From positions 291,223-355,222 of the forward strand of contig JAQSDM010000013.1 in assembly GCA_029945945.1 (NCBI GenBank): 64,000 nucleotides of DNA. Reading direction: 5' to 3'. Positions 15,760 to 24,281 of this stretch are shown here, piece after piece. Every line of letters starts with the position of its first letter. The first letter of the stretch is position 1. The notes under the pieces were generated by a model, which saw only the letters and a list, made by a program, of their open reading frames with translations, made no database searches and had not been told where the DNA came from. The DNA comes from Algoriphagus sp. (GTDB lineage Bacteria; Bacteroidota; Bacteroidia; Cytophagales; Cyclobacteriaceae). The translations under genes were made by a program, and so were the position numbers.

Positions 15760-18051
15760 TCAATGATTCACAACTATCAACGTAGAGGGAATATTGGCTA
15801 GCCATTCACTTTTGGTGTCCACAATCTTTCTCCAGCTGTCAATGCTGATAATCATCAATTGCTGACTTTTCAGAAATTCTTCATCCAAAATTCGCTCGTT
15901 CATCAGGGTGATATGATTTGGAGCAGTTTGCTCGATCGAACGAATCGCTTCCTTGGTGGCTGGCTGGTTTTTGATCTTTCCAATCGCGTCAAAAAGTGTA
16001 ATCTGGGATTCTGAATTATTGATAAGTTTCTGTCCGTATTGAATCAGAAAATGGTCTTCTTCTGAAAAAAGAGGAATAAATACCTTTTTGATTTCCCCTA
16101 AACCTTTGTCCACCAGGATACCGACAGGCACCTTGCTTTTAGCAATAATCTGTCGCGTACGCTCATGAAAAAGTGAGCTCTCGAAAAGGCTTTCTTTTCC
16201 CGTCACCTGACTCAATATCCGGTCCGGGTTGATGATTCTGCCGGTAAACCCGAGGATTCTTCCCAGAATACTTCCCTCAAACATGGATTGGCCCAATCCC
16301 ACAAGCAGCAAATCGTAATCTCCCTCATTGGCAACCTCAACGATATCGGAGTCAATGTCCAGAGAAGGTTTGAACATGGCGGTGAATTTCTGATTCAGTT
16401 CTTTCGATTCCTCGTAGATGGGGGCAAAGCTTTCCCGCTCATATTCCCTGGAATTGTAATGGTTCAGTTCATAAATCGGTGAAAGGTGCAAAGCCGTGAC
16501 TGAGGCTCTTCCGTTTAGCTTCCTGACAAATGCGTGCGCAAGCTTCAACAAGGTTTTGCCCCCCAGAGGATTTCCAAACGAGATCAGAATCTTATACTGA
16601 GTGAGTTGATTCAATTCACCCGGAACACCTTTGCTTCTGGATTTAAAAGCCCAATTAATCAGATCGAGTGAAGGACCGGTCATGAAAGTTGTTACCAAAG
16701 CCATGATCACCATCATTGCAAAAATCTCGGGGGTAAGCACCCCCAGATCATAGCCGATGTTCAGTACGACGAGTTCCATGAGGCCTCTGGTATTCATCAG
16801 CGCTCCGATAGTCAGACTGTCCTTCCAGTTTTGCCCGATAAACTTTGCAGCAAGCGCACTTCCCACAAACTTCCCGACTACTGCAACCAAAATGATCAAT
16901 CCGGTTACTTTCCAGAGATAGGGATCGTTGAGAAGGCCGATTTGAGTTCGCAGGCCTGTAAAGACAAAAAACAACGGAAGCAATAGGACAAGCGCCACGT
17001 CTTCCACTTTCTCAATGAAAATATTTCGAAACTTAACATTCTCCGGCATGATCGCTCCCGCCATGAAAGCTCCAAACAATGCATGAATTCCGATCACCTC
17101 AGTGGCATAAGCAGATGCGAGCAATGCAAGAAAGAAAATCGCAACGATGGGCTTACTCAGGTTTTCCCTGGAAGTATGCATATCGCCTATCCGCTTCAGG
17201 AAAGGACGAAGCACTTTGATCATCAGGAAAACATACAGCACCGCAAGTGCAATGATGAATAGCGCACTTACAAATGATCCTGCTTTGACGATGGCGATCA
17301 CAGCTGCCAAAATACACCAGGCAGTAATATCGTCTGCTGCAGCACAGGTGATCACCATAGTACCCAACCTGCTTTTATGAATCCCGCGCTCCTGAACAAT
17401 TCTGGCCAAAACCGGAAAAGCGGTAATACTCATGGCTATACCCAAAAAGAGACCAAAAGAAGAAAACTGAATGCCTTCCGGCGCAAAAGTATCATAGATG
17501 AAATATGCCAAAACCAGCCCCAAAGCGAAAGGAACAATGATGCTGGCATGGCTCACGACGATGGCATCGTTGGCCCGGTTTTTCAATACTTTGAGGTCAA
17601 GCTCCATCCCCACGATAAACATGAAAAGGATCAGCCCGATCTGACTGAGAAACTGGAGATTTCCCAGGGATTCGACCGGAAATAAATTGGCGGAAAACTC
17701 AGGGAAATACAATCCGATCAAGGAAGGTCCCAATGCCACGCCCGCAAGGATTTCCCCGATTACAGAAGGCTGGCCGATTTTCAGACAAATCCACCCAAAC
17801 AATCTTGCTACCAAAATAATAACCACTATTTGAGCTAACAGGATGGCTAAAGGATGTTTCAGGTTGTAGGTAAGTGAATGGATAAATTCCTCCCATTGGC
17901 TTAGGCCGGTGTTGGGAACCACGATGGCCCTGCCCAATTCCAAGTCTGCCCCCATCACCACTACCCAATACATGAGAGCAGAAAAGAATCCTATGGTACT
18001 GATGTAGAAAATTCCGTTTTTATACTTCTTCATTTGGATCAATTCATTCAA
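15760..18051 (-). CDS. CPA2-family cation:proton antiporter with C-terminal Usp-like region
   Basis: 763 residues; a second in-frame ATG 6 codons in (18033) is an equally good start. After one N-terminal membrane segment the protein has the Na+/H+-exchanger domain with about 12 membrane spans (L-K-I-G-Q-P-S-V-I-G-E-I-L-A-G, the A-A-D-D-I-T-A-W motif carrying the transport aspartates, and M-N-T-R-G-L-M-E-L). The last 280 residues are soluble and contain two weak universal-stress-protein-like halves (G-L-G-Q-S-M-F-E-G-S, V-P-V-G-I-L-V-D). It probably exchanges K+ or Na+ for protons across the inner membrane. The leader contains two perfect hairpins. Downstream of the LytS/LytTR genes on the same strand, but about 260 bp apart. 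Confidence 0.92.
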   Translation of the reverse strand: MNELIQMKKYKNGIFYISTIGFFSALMYWVVVMGADLELGRAIVVPNTGLSQWEEFIHSLTYNLKHPLAILLAQIVVIILVARLFGWICLKIGQPSVIGEILAGVALGPSLIGLYFPEFSANLFPVESLGNLQFLSQIGLILFMFIVGMELDLKVLKNRANDAIVVSHASIIVPFALGLVLAYFIYDTFAPEGIQFSSFGLFLGIAMSITAFPVLARIVQERGIHKSRLGTMVITCAAADDITAWCILAAVIAIVKAGSFVSALFIIALAVLYVFLMIKVLRPFLKRIGDMHTSRENLSKPIVAIFFLALLASAYATEVIGIHALFGAFMAGAIMPENVKFRNIFIEKVEDVALVLLLPLFFVFTGLRTQIGLLNDPYLWKVTGLIILVAVVGKFVGSALAAKFIGQNWKDSLTIGALMNTRGLMELVVLNIGYDLGVLTPEIFAMMVIMALVTTFMTGPSLDLINWAFKSRSKGVPGELNQLTQYKILISFGNPLGGKTLLKLAHAFVRKLNGRASVTALHLSPIYELNHYNSREYERESFAPIYEESKELNQKFTAMFKPSLDIDSDIVEVANEGDYDLLLVGLGQSMFEGSILGRILGFTGRIINPDRILSQVTGKESLFESSLFHERTRQIIAKSKVPVGILVDKGLGEIKKVFIPLFSEEDHFLIQYGQKLINNSESQITLFDAIGKIKNQPATKEAIRSIEQTAPNHITLMNERILDEEFLKSQQLMIISIDSWRKIVDTKSEWLANIPSTLIVVNH

Positions 18052-18086
18052 AAATGATTCACAATGTGCTCACGGTTGGCCCGGGC

Positions 18087-18151
18087 GAAGCGGATACCAT
18101 GATTTTTTTTTAACCCTGATATCCGCTTCCGGACTTTGATCTAAAGTCCGG
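18087..18151 (-). promoter_or_regulatory. Two perfect hairpins upstream of the antiporter gene
   Basis: Coming from the response-regulator side, the first hairpin is CCGGACTTT / AAAGTCCGG (9 bp, 5-base loop, 18129-18151). The second is GAAGCGGATA / TATCCGCTTC (10 bp, 18087-18129), with a 23-base loop containing a run of T on the plus strand (A on the transcript). They sit 36 bp or more before the antiporter start. The first may end the lytTR transcript, though it lacks a U-run; together they could be a regulatory leader. Confidence 0.4.
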
Positions 18152-18312
18152 AATTGCTTCCCCGGATGTGTGATTTTAAAAACCTGAATTGCAAAATTGC
18201 AAAACCAGATCCTTATTAAAATGAGTTTGCAGGAAGCACCGGAAAGAATGTAACAAGACGGTGAAAAAATGAATCAAAAGCAGCATTAATTTTCCGGCAG
18301 GTATTTCAAAAG

Positions 18313-19032
18313 CTAAATCTTTATCCGGTTCAGGAATTCCGCCCGGAAGGATTCGCTTAGATTAAGCCGAAGGGGTTTTCCATTTTCGGATAAAATTGAA
18401 GTAGTGATCTCATCAAATGAAAAAACTTTGACCGCTTGAAGAGCGATCATTTCGCTCTTGTTTATTCTGACAAATTCCGCGGGTGGCAAAACCTCCTCCA
18501 GCTTTGAAAAAGTCACGTTTTTTAGCAAAATCGATGATCCATCAATCAAAACAGCGACCTTATCTCTGCTATCAGTCGGAGAAGCTTTAACATAGCCGAG
18601 TTGGTTGAAAAAAATCAACGCTTTCCCCTGATCTGTGTTGAGTTGCACAAAGGTTTTTTTCTGCTCCTTGCTATTCAACCTGACCATGGCTTTTGCAATG
18701 GCCTGGTGAAGCCTTTCCATTTTCACCGGCTTTTGTACATAGTCAATGGCATCGAGGTCAAAAGCTTCCGCCGCATGTTCCTTGTATGCAGTTGTGAAAA
18801 TCACAGCCTTTCCTCTCAGGAGGTTTGCAACCTGAAGTCCGTTGTAACCGGGCATTTCAATATCCAGAATGCAGAGGTCGAAATCCAAAGTCGGAAGATC
18901 CTTGATCAGCGACTCGGGGTTATTGTAGGCCTTCACCACCTCTACTTCGGGAAGTTGCTCACAAAGCATTTTCAGATAAGTCAACCCGGGCAACTCATCG
19001 TCAAGCAGGATGCATCTCAGCTTTGTGTTCAA
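18313..19032 (-). CDS. LytTR-type response regulator
   Basis: 239 residues: a receiver domain (1-120) with acidic pocket D11-D12-E13, phospho-acceptor D57 in C-I-L-D-I-E-M-P-G, T80-region T-T-A-Y and K102-region Q-K-P-V, then a LytTR DNA-binding domain (about 130-239). The start overlaps the upstream histidine kinase gene by 32 bp, so the two are translated as a pair. LytTR regulators usually bind direct repeats upstream of a few target genes. The antiporter gene that follows on the same strand is a possible target (inference). Confidence 0.95.
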   Translation of the reverse strand: MNTKLRCILLDDELPGLTYLKMLCEQLPEVEVVKAYNNPESLIKDLPTLDFDLCILDIEMPGYNGLQVANLLRGKAVIFTTAYKEHAAEAFDLDAIDYVQKPVKMERLHQAIAKAMVRLNSKEQKKTFVQLNTDQGKALIFFNQLGYVKASPTDSRDKVAVLIDGSSILLKNVTFSKLEEVLPPAEFVRINKSEMIALQAVKVFSFDEITTSILSENGKPLRLNLSESFRAEFLNRIKI

Positions 19033-19768
19033 TGAGGTTTATTTTAAGATGAGCGATAAATACATTTTCCTCCACAAACCTCTCTAGTTTGAAATTATCC
19101 TTGTACAGGATCTGCAACCGTTGCACGAGAGTATCTGTACCGATCCCGCTTTTTTCCTTTTTCAAGGGTGTCTGGGTTGAAATCTTATTTGCAACGGTCA
19201 AGCTAAAGACACCGTCTTTGAATTCGATTACCACTGAGATAAAAGCATCCGGACTCTGCAAATCCGCATGTTTGAATGCATTTTCAATCAGGTCAATCGA
19301 AATCAAAGGAGCCAAAAGAGGTTTCTCAAAGAGCGGTTCAAAGTCATTGATTTTCTTTTTGATCTTCAGATCAAACAACGGACTGATTTTGATTTTATTG
19401 ATTTCAATCAGATTCAGCGCAAATTCTATTTCCTCTTTTGGCGTCACAAACTTGCTTCGACTTTCATACAGGATGTAATCCAGAACATTGGCAAGTTTGT
19501 CCAACGCAAAATAGGTCTGGTAGGCGTGGGACTGGATAGAGTTCAGGATATTCTTGAAAAGATGGGGATTCAGCTTCGATTCCAAATTCTCCAAATGAAG
19601 GGAATTGATCCGCTTTTCAAGATTTTGAAATTGCATTTCAGCTTCCTTTTTTGACTCTTTTAACCTCAGCATTTTGAAAACCAAAATACCCCCGCCGACC
19701 AGTAGCAGGAATATCATCCCTGCCAGGAGGTAAAAAATGGTCATCATATTGATCTGATCCGGGTTCAT
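19001..19768 (-). CDS. LytS/YehU-type sensor histidine kinase
   Basis: 255 residues: one membrane span (about 9-32), a short coiled coil (about 35-62), then the His_kinase domain with phospho-acceptor H69 in K-L-N-P-H-L-F-K-N, and an ATP-binding region with the N-box L-I-E-N-A-F-K-H and the G-box K-S-G-I-G-T-D-T-L-V-Q-R-L. There is no extracytoplasmic sensor domain, so it probably reads the membrane or works with another membrane protein. First gene of the kinase-regulator pair; its 3' end overlaps the regulator. Confidence 0.94.
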   Translation of the reverse strand: MNPDQINMMTIFYLLAGMIFLLLVGGGILVFKMLRLKESKKEAEMQFQNLEKRINSLHLENLESKLNPHLFKNILNSIQSHAYQTYFALDKLANVLDYILYESRSKFVTPKEEIEFALNLIEINKIKISPLFDLKIKKKINDFEPLFEKPLLAPLISIDLIENAFKHADLQSPDAFISVVIEFKDGVFSLTVANKISTQTPLKKEKSGIGTDTLVQRLQILYKDNFKLERFVEENVFIAHLKINLIEHKAEMHPA

Positions 19769-19950
19769 CTTTTTGAGTACTTTACGAATTAAAGGTATTC
19801 AGGATGGGCAATGAATACAATATGCAAGGATTCGAATTGATTAGCTTGGCAGGATCGAACTATTGTTTAAAACAAATTCACATTGAAAACCACCGGGAGG
19901 ATTCGGCCTTTGCCGGAGAATTATTCTAATTCCTGAATCTCACCAATCTA

Positions 19951-19979
19951 AAAAAGCCAGGCATAAACCGGGCTTTTTC
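19951..19979. terminator. Terminator downstream of the alpha-amylase gene
   Basis: GCC-A-GG, loop CATAAA, CC-G-GGC with one internal mismatch, A-run on the left and T-run on the right. It is 56 bp after the amylase stop on the minus strand. Confidence 0.7.
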
Positions 19980-20034
19980 TGTTCTCATAAAATCGTGCTT
20001 CACCTAAATTCAGGCTGATTTTAAACTCAAATAA

Positions 20035-21507
20035 TTACTTCGGTAACCAAACCGAAACGGAGCCGGCATTGCATCTAAACTCCCCCCAGCCTGATTCATT
20101 GGTGACAACGTCTTCCTGAATTTGTCCGGTCTGATCGTAGTACCACGTATTTGGCGAACCTGTTTCCATGTGTTTTGTGGAATAATCACCGATACTCATG
20201 ATCACCGCCATTCCTGTTGGACTTCGCTCATTGCTCGCTCTAGTCCAACCGATGCAGGTTGGGTCGTCTAGGTAGTCATATTCCGGACCATAGCAGAAAG
20301 TTCTCCTTGCATATAAAAATCCGTCAATTAAAGGTCGGTGGGTATCCATCCAGATTTCATATTCCTGACCATCTTTTCCTCTGTCAGTGTAGTGTGCACC
20401 GTAATAATCAGCGGCGAAAACACAGGGATATCCTGATTTCCTCAATAAGATAAGTGCGTAAGCCAAGGGTTTAAACCATTGCTCCACGACCGACTCCAGT
20501 TCTTGCAAGGGTTGAGTGTCATGATTACTGACCAACGTGACGGCCAAATCGGGATGATCTTTGACCAACGTATTGTCAAAAATAGTCCGCAAGTCATAAG
20601 ACAACCCTTGTTTACTTGCTCTCGAAAAATTATAGTGAAGGTTGACGTCAAAGAGCATCATATTTCCACCGGTAACCTGAATAAAATGATCAATTGCCTC
20701 GCTATGACCAGTCCAATATTCGCCAACCGCAAAGAGATTCTTTCCGGTTTTTTCCCGCAAATGCTTGATCCACTCCATCATGAAATCAAATTCCATATGC
20801 TTCATGGCATCGAACCTGAATCCATTGATACCGGTAGTTTCCAGGTACCATTCACCCCAATAGTACAGTTCTTGCTGCACGTCAGGATTTTTGGAATCCA
20901 CATTGCAGCCCATCAGGTAATCTACGTTGCCTTCGGCTTTGTCCTCCTCTCCAAATGATTTCCCGTCAAAAAGGAAAACAGCTTCCATTTCCTGATTGTA
21001 CATATTTCGATCAGTAGCTGAGAAGTGCCACCAATGCCATTGCAACTCAGAATATTTCCCATTTCTGCCTGGAAAGGTAAAATGCGTCCAAGCCATAATC
21101 TCTTGCTTGTCTCCAATCGGTTCGTTTTGATTCGAAGGATTGTAAGGTGTCGCCAGAAACTTTTCTTCCTGATCGCCTCCCATTTTATGGTTGAACACGA
21201 TGTCTCCATAAACTTCAATTCCTGCCGATTGAGCTGTCCTGATCGCATTCAGGTATTCATCCCGCGTTCCATATTTGGTTCGCACGGTTCCTTTCTGATC
21301 AAATTCCCCCAGGTCAAAAAGATCATAAACCCCATATCCGGTGTCATATCCTCCATTTGCTCCTTTGTATGCCGGCGGAAGCCAAACACTGGAAAATCCT
21401 GCCTCAGAAAGGGATTGGGCATTTTCTGCAAGTTCATTCCAAAGCCTACCATCATTCGGGGTATACCAATGAAAATATTGCATCATCACTCCGTTTTGCT
21501 CAGACAT
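20035..21507 (-). CDS. Cytoplasmic GH13 alpha-amylase
   Basis: 490 residues with no signal peptide, beginning G-V-M-M-Q-Y-F-H-W-Y as in the cytoplasmic/Bacillus-liquefying amylase subfamily (GH13_5). Conserved regions: I, D-I-V-F-N-H at 102-107; II, G-F-R-F-D-A with nucleophile D233; III, G-E-Y-W with acid/base E263; IV, S-N-H-D-T with D330. It hydrolyses internal alpha-1,4 bonds of glycogen, starch or maltodextrins inside the cell. It is alone on its strand with its own terminator. No other starch gene is near, so a role in glycogen turnover or imported maltodextrin use is inference. Confidence 0.96.
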   Translation of the reverse strand: MSEQNGVMMQYFHWYTPNDGRLWNELAENAQSLSEAGFSSVWLPPAYKGANGGYDTGYGVYDLFDLGEFDQKGTVRTKYGTRDEYLNAIRTAQSAGIEVYGDIVFNHKMGGDQEEKFLATPYNPSNQNEPIGDKQEIMAWTHFTFPGRNGKYSELQWHWWHFSATDRNMYNQEMEAVFLFDGKSFGEEDKAEGNVDYLMGCNVDSKNPDVQQELYYWGEWYLETTGINGFRFDAMKHMEFDFMMEWIKHLREKTGKNLFAVGEYWTGHSEAIDHFIQVTGGNMMLFDVNLHYNFSRASKQGLSYDLRTIFDNTLVKDHPDLAVTLVSNHDTQPLQELESVVEQWFKPLAYALILLRKSGYPCVFAADYYGAHYTDRGKDGQEYEIWMDTHRPLIDGFLYARRTFCYGPEYDYLDDPTCIGWTRASNERSPTGMAVIMSIGDYSTKHMETGSPNTWYYDQTGQIQEDVVTNESGWGEFRCNAGSVSVWLPK

Positions 21508-21860
21508 AGCCGGGTTGTTTTAATTAAAAGTGAAATAAAAACCGTACCAATGCAGTTCAAAAAGTGTGAGGCAGTTGAAAGCAAAGTATTGAAAATGAAC
21601 AGAAAGGAAGTTTAAAATTGACTTTTTTGATAAAATCAAAAACAATTTAAATTAAACCTTTTCGCTGAAAATTCTTCTGTTCGGGTTCAGCTCGGACTTA
21701 AAGATAGCTCTCTTTACCTTTATTGAAAGGGTATAAGTTTAATCCTCACAGAAAACCTTGTCGGCAAAAACCAATCAAAGTCAGTCAATCTAAGGGTATT
21801 ATTACCTCATGCAGAGTTTATATATTTAATAAATTATAACCCTAAACCCCAAACTCTCTT
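21508..21860. promoter_or_regulatory. Divergent control region, amylase and DUF2911 genes
   Basis: No gene found. It contains an inverted repeat TTTTTGAT-AAA-ATCAAAAA (21624-21642), possibly an operator for the amylase gene, and an AT-rich stretch before the DUF2911 gene with TATAAGTTTA near 21731, which is one base off the Bacteroidota -7 consensus. Confidence 0.4.
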
Positions 21861-22406
21861 ATGTTGAAGAAAATCTTAGCCACCATCGGAATCCTTATTT
21901 TGATCGTCGTAGCTTATTTTGGATATGCAATTCTTTTTCCGGCCAGCCCTTCTGCCACCGCAACTTTCAGTGATCAGGACCTTGATATCACTGTTACTTA
22001 TTCTCAGCCTTCTAAGAAAGGCCGATTGATTTTTGGCGAAGAGTCTGAAGGAGCGCTTCAACCCTATGGCAAATACTGGAGATTGGGTGCTAATGCCCCG
22101 ACTGAAATCACGTTCAGCAAGGATGTCAATTTCGCAGGTCAGCCGGTACTTGCAGGAACCTATCGGATGTATGCCGTTCCGGGCGCTGATTCTTTTCAGA
22201 TTTCCCTGAATAGCGAAACAGGTTCCTTCTCTGGCGCTGGCGAACCTGATTATTCCAAAGATGTTTTGAAAGCAGATCTTCCTGTTTCCATTGCTCCTAC
22301 AGAAACTGAAGTTTTCACCATCAGCTTCGCGAGCGATGCAACTGGAATAAACATGGATTTAGTCTGGGACAAAACGCTGGTTAGAGTTCCGATCTCGGTT
22401 CAATAA
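21861..22406 (+). CDS. DUF2911-family envelope protein
   Basis: 181 residues with one N-terminal membrane anchor or uncleaved signal (about 5-27), then a single beta-rich DUF2911 domain with the family pattern Y-S-Q-P-S-K-K-G-R and P-Y-G-K-Y-W-R-L-G-A-N-A-P-T-E-I, followed by the A-G-T-Y-R-M-Y-A-V-P segment. The function is unknown; the domain is common in secreted Bacteroidota proteins. It leads a two-gene operon with the amidohydrolase 14 bp downstream. Confidence 0.9.
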   Translation: MLKKILATIGILILIVVAYFGYAILFPASPSATATFSDQDLDITVTYSQPSKKGRLIFGEESEGALQPYGKYWRLGANAPTEITFSKDVNFAGQPVLAGTYRMYAVPGADSFQISLNSETGSFSGAGEPDYSKDVLKADLPVSIAPTETEVFTISFASDATGINMDLVWDKTLVRVPISVQ

Positions 22407-22420
22407 AGTCAAGGTTTCCG

Positions 22421-23548
22421 ATGGCTTTTTCAAAAAAGAAGTGGATACTCCTCCCCTTCTCAGTTCTTGTATTCCTGGGTTTGGTTTATTGGGGAATCGG
22501 CAAAATTCAGTACCGTCAAAACGTGATGGATGTGGAAGAATATGAACCGATTTCCACCCTGATCGTCCCCGAACATAAACTTACCCGCGCCAAGTATCCT
22601 TTCATCGATGTGCACAATCACCAGTGGATCATGCCGATCCAAAGTCTGGACGATCTGGTAGTGGAAATGGATTCCCTGAATATGGCCGTTATGGTCAACC
22701 TGAGCGGGTTTCGTGGAAAAATATTGGAATGGTCTCTGGAAAATGTCGATCAAAATCACCCCTCCCGATTTGTGGTTTTTCTCAATATTGACTTCGAAAA
22801 GCTGGACGATCCCGGTTGGCCGGAGGAGGCTTTGGTCCTCCTGGAAGAGGGAGTAAAGCAAGGAGTGAAAGGATTAAAAGTCTACAAAGGTCTTGGACTC
22901 ACCGATAAAGACAATGCCGGTAACCGCATTGCCGTGGATGACCCGAGGCTTGATCCTATCTGGGCCAAATGCGGTGAGCTGGGAATTCCGGTTTTGATTC
23001 ATTCCGGGGAACCTAATTCCTTTTGGAATCCCAAAGACAAACACAATGAGCGCTGGCTGGAACTGAAACAAGAGCCTGGCAGATACAAGGATCCCAAAAA
23101 CAATCCGTCTTTCGAAGAAATAATGGCAGAGCAGCATCGTGTATTTCGCAAGCATCCAAATACAAAATTCATCAATGCCCATCTGGGATGGTTTGGAAAT
23201 GACCTGGAGCGACTGGGGAAATTGTTTGACGAGATGCCTAATATGTACACCGAACTGGGAGCTGTCTTGGCGGAGTTAGGCCGTCAGCCGAAAACTGCCC
23301 GGGCGTTCATGATCAAGTATCAGGACAGGGTCATGTTTGGCAAAGACACCTATCAGAAAGAAGAGTACTACACCTACTTCCGTGTACTCGAAACCGGCGA
23401 TGAATATTTTGATTATTACCGCAAGCGACACGCCCATTGGAAGATGTATGGGCTTGAATTGCCGGATTCAGTTCTGAGAAAGGTCTATTATGAAAATGCC
23501 TTAAATGTAATTCCGGGCATTGACAGGAGTTTGTTTTCTGGTCTGTAA
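22421..23548 (+). CDS. Membrane-anchored amidohydrolase (COG2159, ACMSD-like)
   Basis: 375 residues. An N-terminal membrane span (about 9-27) is followed by an amidohydrolase_2 TIM barrel: D-V-H-N-H (H65, H67) for metal binding, L-K-V-Y-K-G-L-G, L-I-H-S-G-E-P, N-A-H-L-G-W, and M-F-G-K-D with the catalytic aspartate. Enzymes of this group decarboxylate or hydrolyse aromatic and cyclic acids using one zinc; the substrate here is unknown. The anchor places the barrel outside the cytoplasm. It is translated with the DUF2911 gene just upstream. Confidence 0.9.
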   Translation: MAFSKKKWILLPFSVLVFLGLVYWGIGKIQYRQNVMDVEEYEPISTLIVPEHKLTRAKYPFIDVHNHQWIMPIQSLDDLVVEMDSLNMAVMVNLSGFRGKILEWSLENVDQNHPSRFVVFLNIDFEKLDDPGWPEEALVLLEEGVKQGVKGLKVYKGLGLTDKDNAGNRIAVDDPRLDPIWAKCGELGIPVLIHSGEPNSFWNPKDKHNERWLELKQEPGRYKDPKNNPSFEEIMAEQHRVFRKHPNTKFINAHLGWFGNDLERLGKLFDEMPNMYTELGAVLAELGRQPKTARAFMIKYQDRVMFGKDTYQKEEYYTYFRVLETGDEYFDYYRKRHAHWKMYGLELPDSVLRKVYYENALNVIPGIDRSLFSGL

Positions 23549-23823
23549 ATAGTCCATAGACGATAGTCCATGGTTAAAGATTTTGAACTTCAAAGTCTAT
23601 CTTAAATGTAAGAGATACCGGAGTGAAGACACTTCCGGCGGCATAAGAGATTGTAGCCTATACCTTCAGAATTGCATTATCTCAGTCTACACAATTTTGA
23701 ACCATTGATCATTTTATAGGGAATGTCCGAATTAGTGCAGTTGCATTCGGTGAGTGGAAATGTTTCGGCTTAAGTAATGCCCTAGGGAATTTATGGTTTT
23801 AAGCCGCAGATCAAACCGTTGAG

Positions 23824-23870
23824 AAAATGGGTTAGTTCTCGAAGTGGAACGAGAGAACTAACCCATTTTT
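23824..23870 (+). terminator. Very strong hairpin with T-run
   Basis: Arms AAAATGGGTTAGTTCT and AGAACTAACCCATTTT are perfectly complementary over 16 bp, with a 14-base loop; T residues follow. It lies 276 bp after the amidohydrolase stop, far for a simple terminator, so a small structured RNA or a mobile palindrome is also possible. Confidence 0.6.
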
Positions 23871-23967
23871 AGGATTGATCAAGGTTTAAAATCAAATAGA
23901 CTAGGATGTTTCTTTCATTACAAAACTCTGCCTATTTGAAATAAATAACCAGGCATTAAGCTTTTTG

Positions 23968-23993
23968 GTTACTTTTTGGCTGCAAAAAGTGAC
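23968..23993. repeat. Hairpin GTTACTTTTTG / CAAAAAGTGAC
   Basis: 11-bp stem (one G-T pair) with loop GCTG. Sequences of the form GTTACTTTTT...AAAAAGTAAC recur in many bacterial genomes between genes; only one copy is seen here. Confidence 0.4.
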
Positions 23994-24281
23994 AGGAGAA
24001 AAAACTGCGAATAAAGATTGAAGTACTTGAAAACTTTAACTCTGCTCGAAATATTCTCCAATTAATCCACTACTAGTAACCGAGTATCACTCTCAGAATC
24101 CTCAATAATGCCAGAGTGATGACACTTCCGGCGGATTCAATAGCAAGAGCATAAGAAAACAATTCCGAATAAAATTCTGAATTCAGCCAACTCCCCGAAA
24201 GATCTTGGTTTATAGCGGTTAAAGGGATATTTTCGATCTTGATGAACCCCAAACTCATCCAACCCCAAAAACCCTCAACCT

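Larger units (their letters stand above)
23549..24281. other. Intergenic repeats and hairpins
   Basis: No gene supported. It holds a tandem AGTCCATAG-type duplication just after the amidohydrolase (about 23549-23572), a degenerate direct repeat around GACACTTCCGGCGG (23628-23641 and 24121-24134), a 16-bp hairpin (23824-23870) and a hairpin with an 11-bp stem (23968-23993). A minus-strand open frame at 24073-24258 covers the second repeat and is not protein-like. Confidence 0.5.

Noticed and set aside
24073..24258. 61-codon minus-strand open frame
   Set aside because: Lies over a repeated non-coding block and has no recognisable features.
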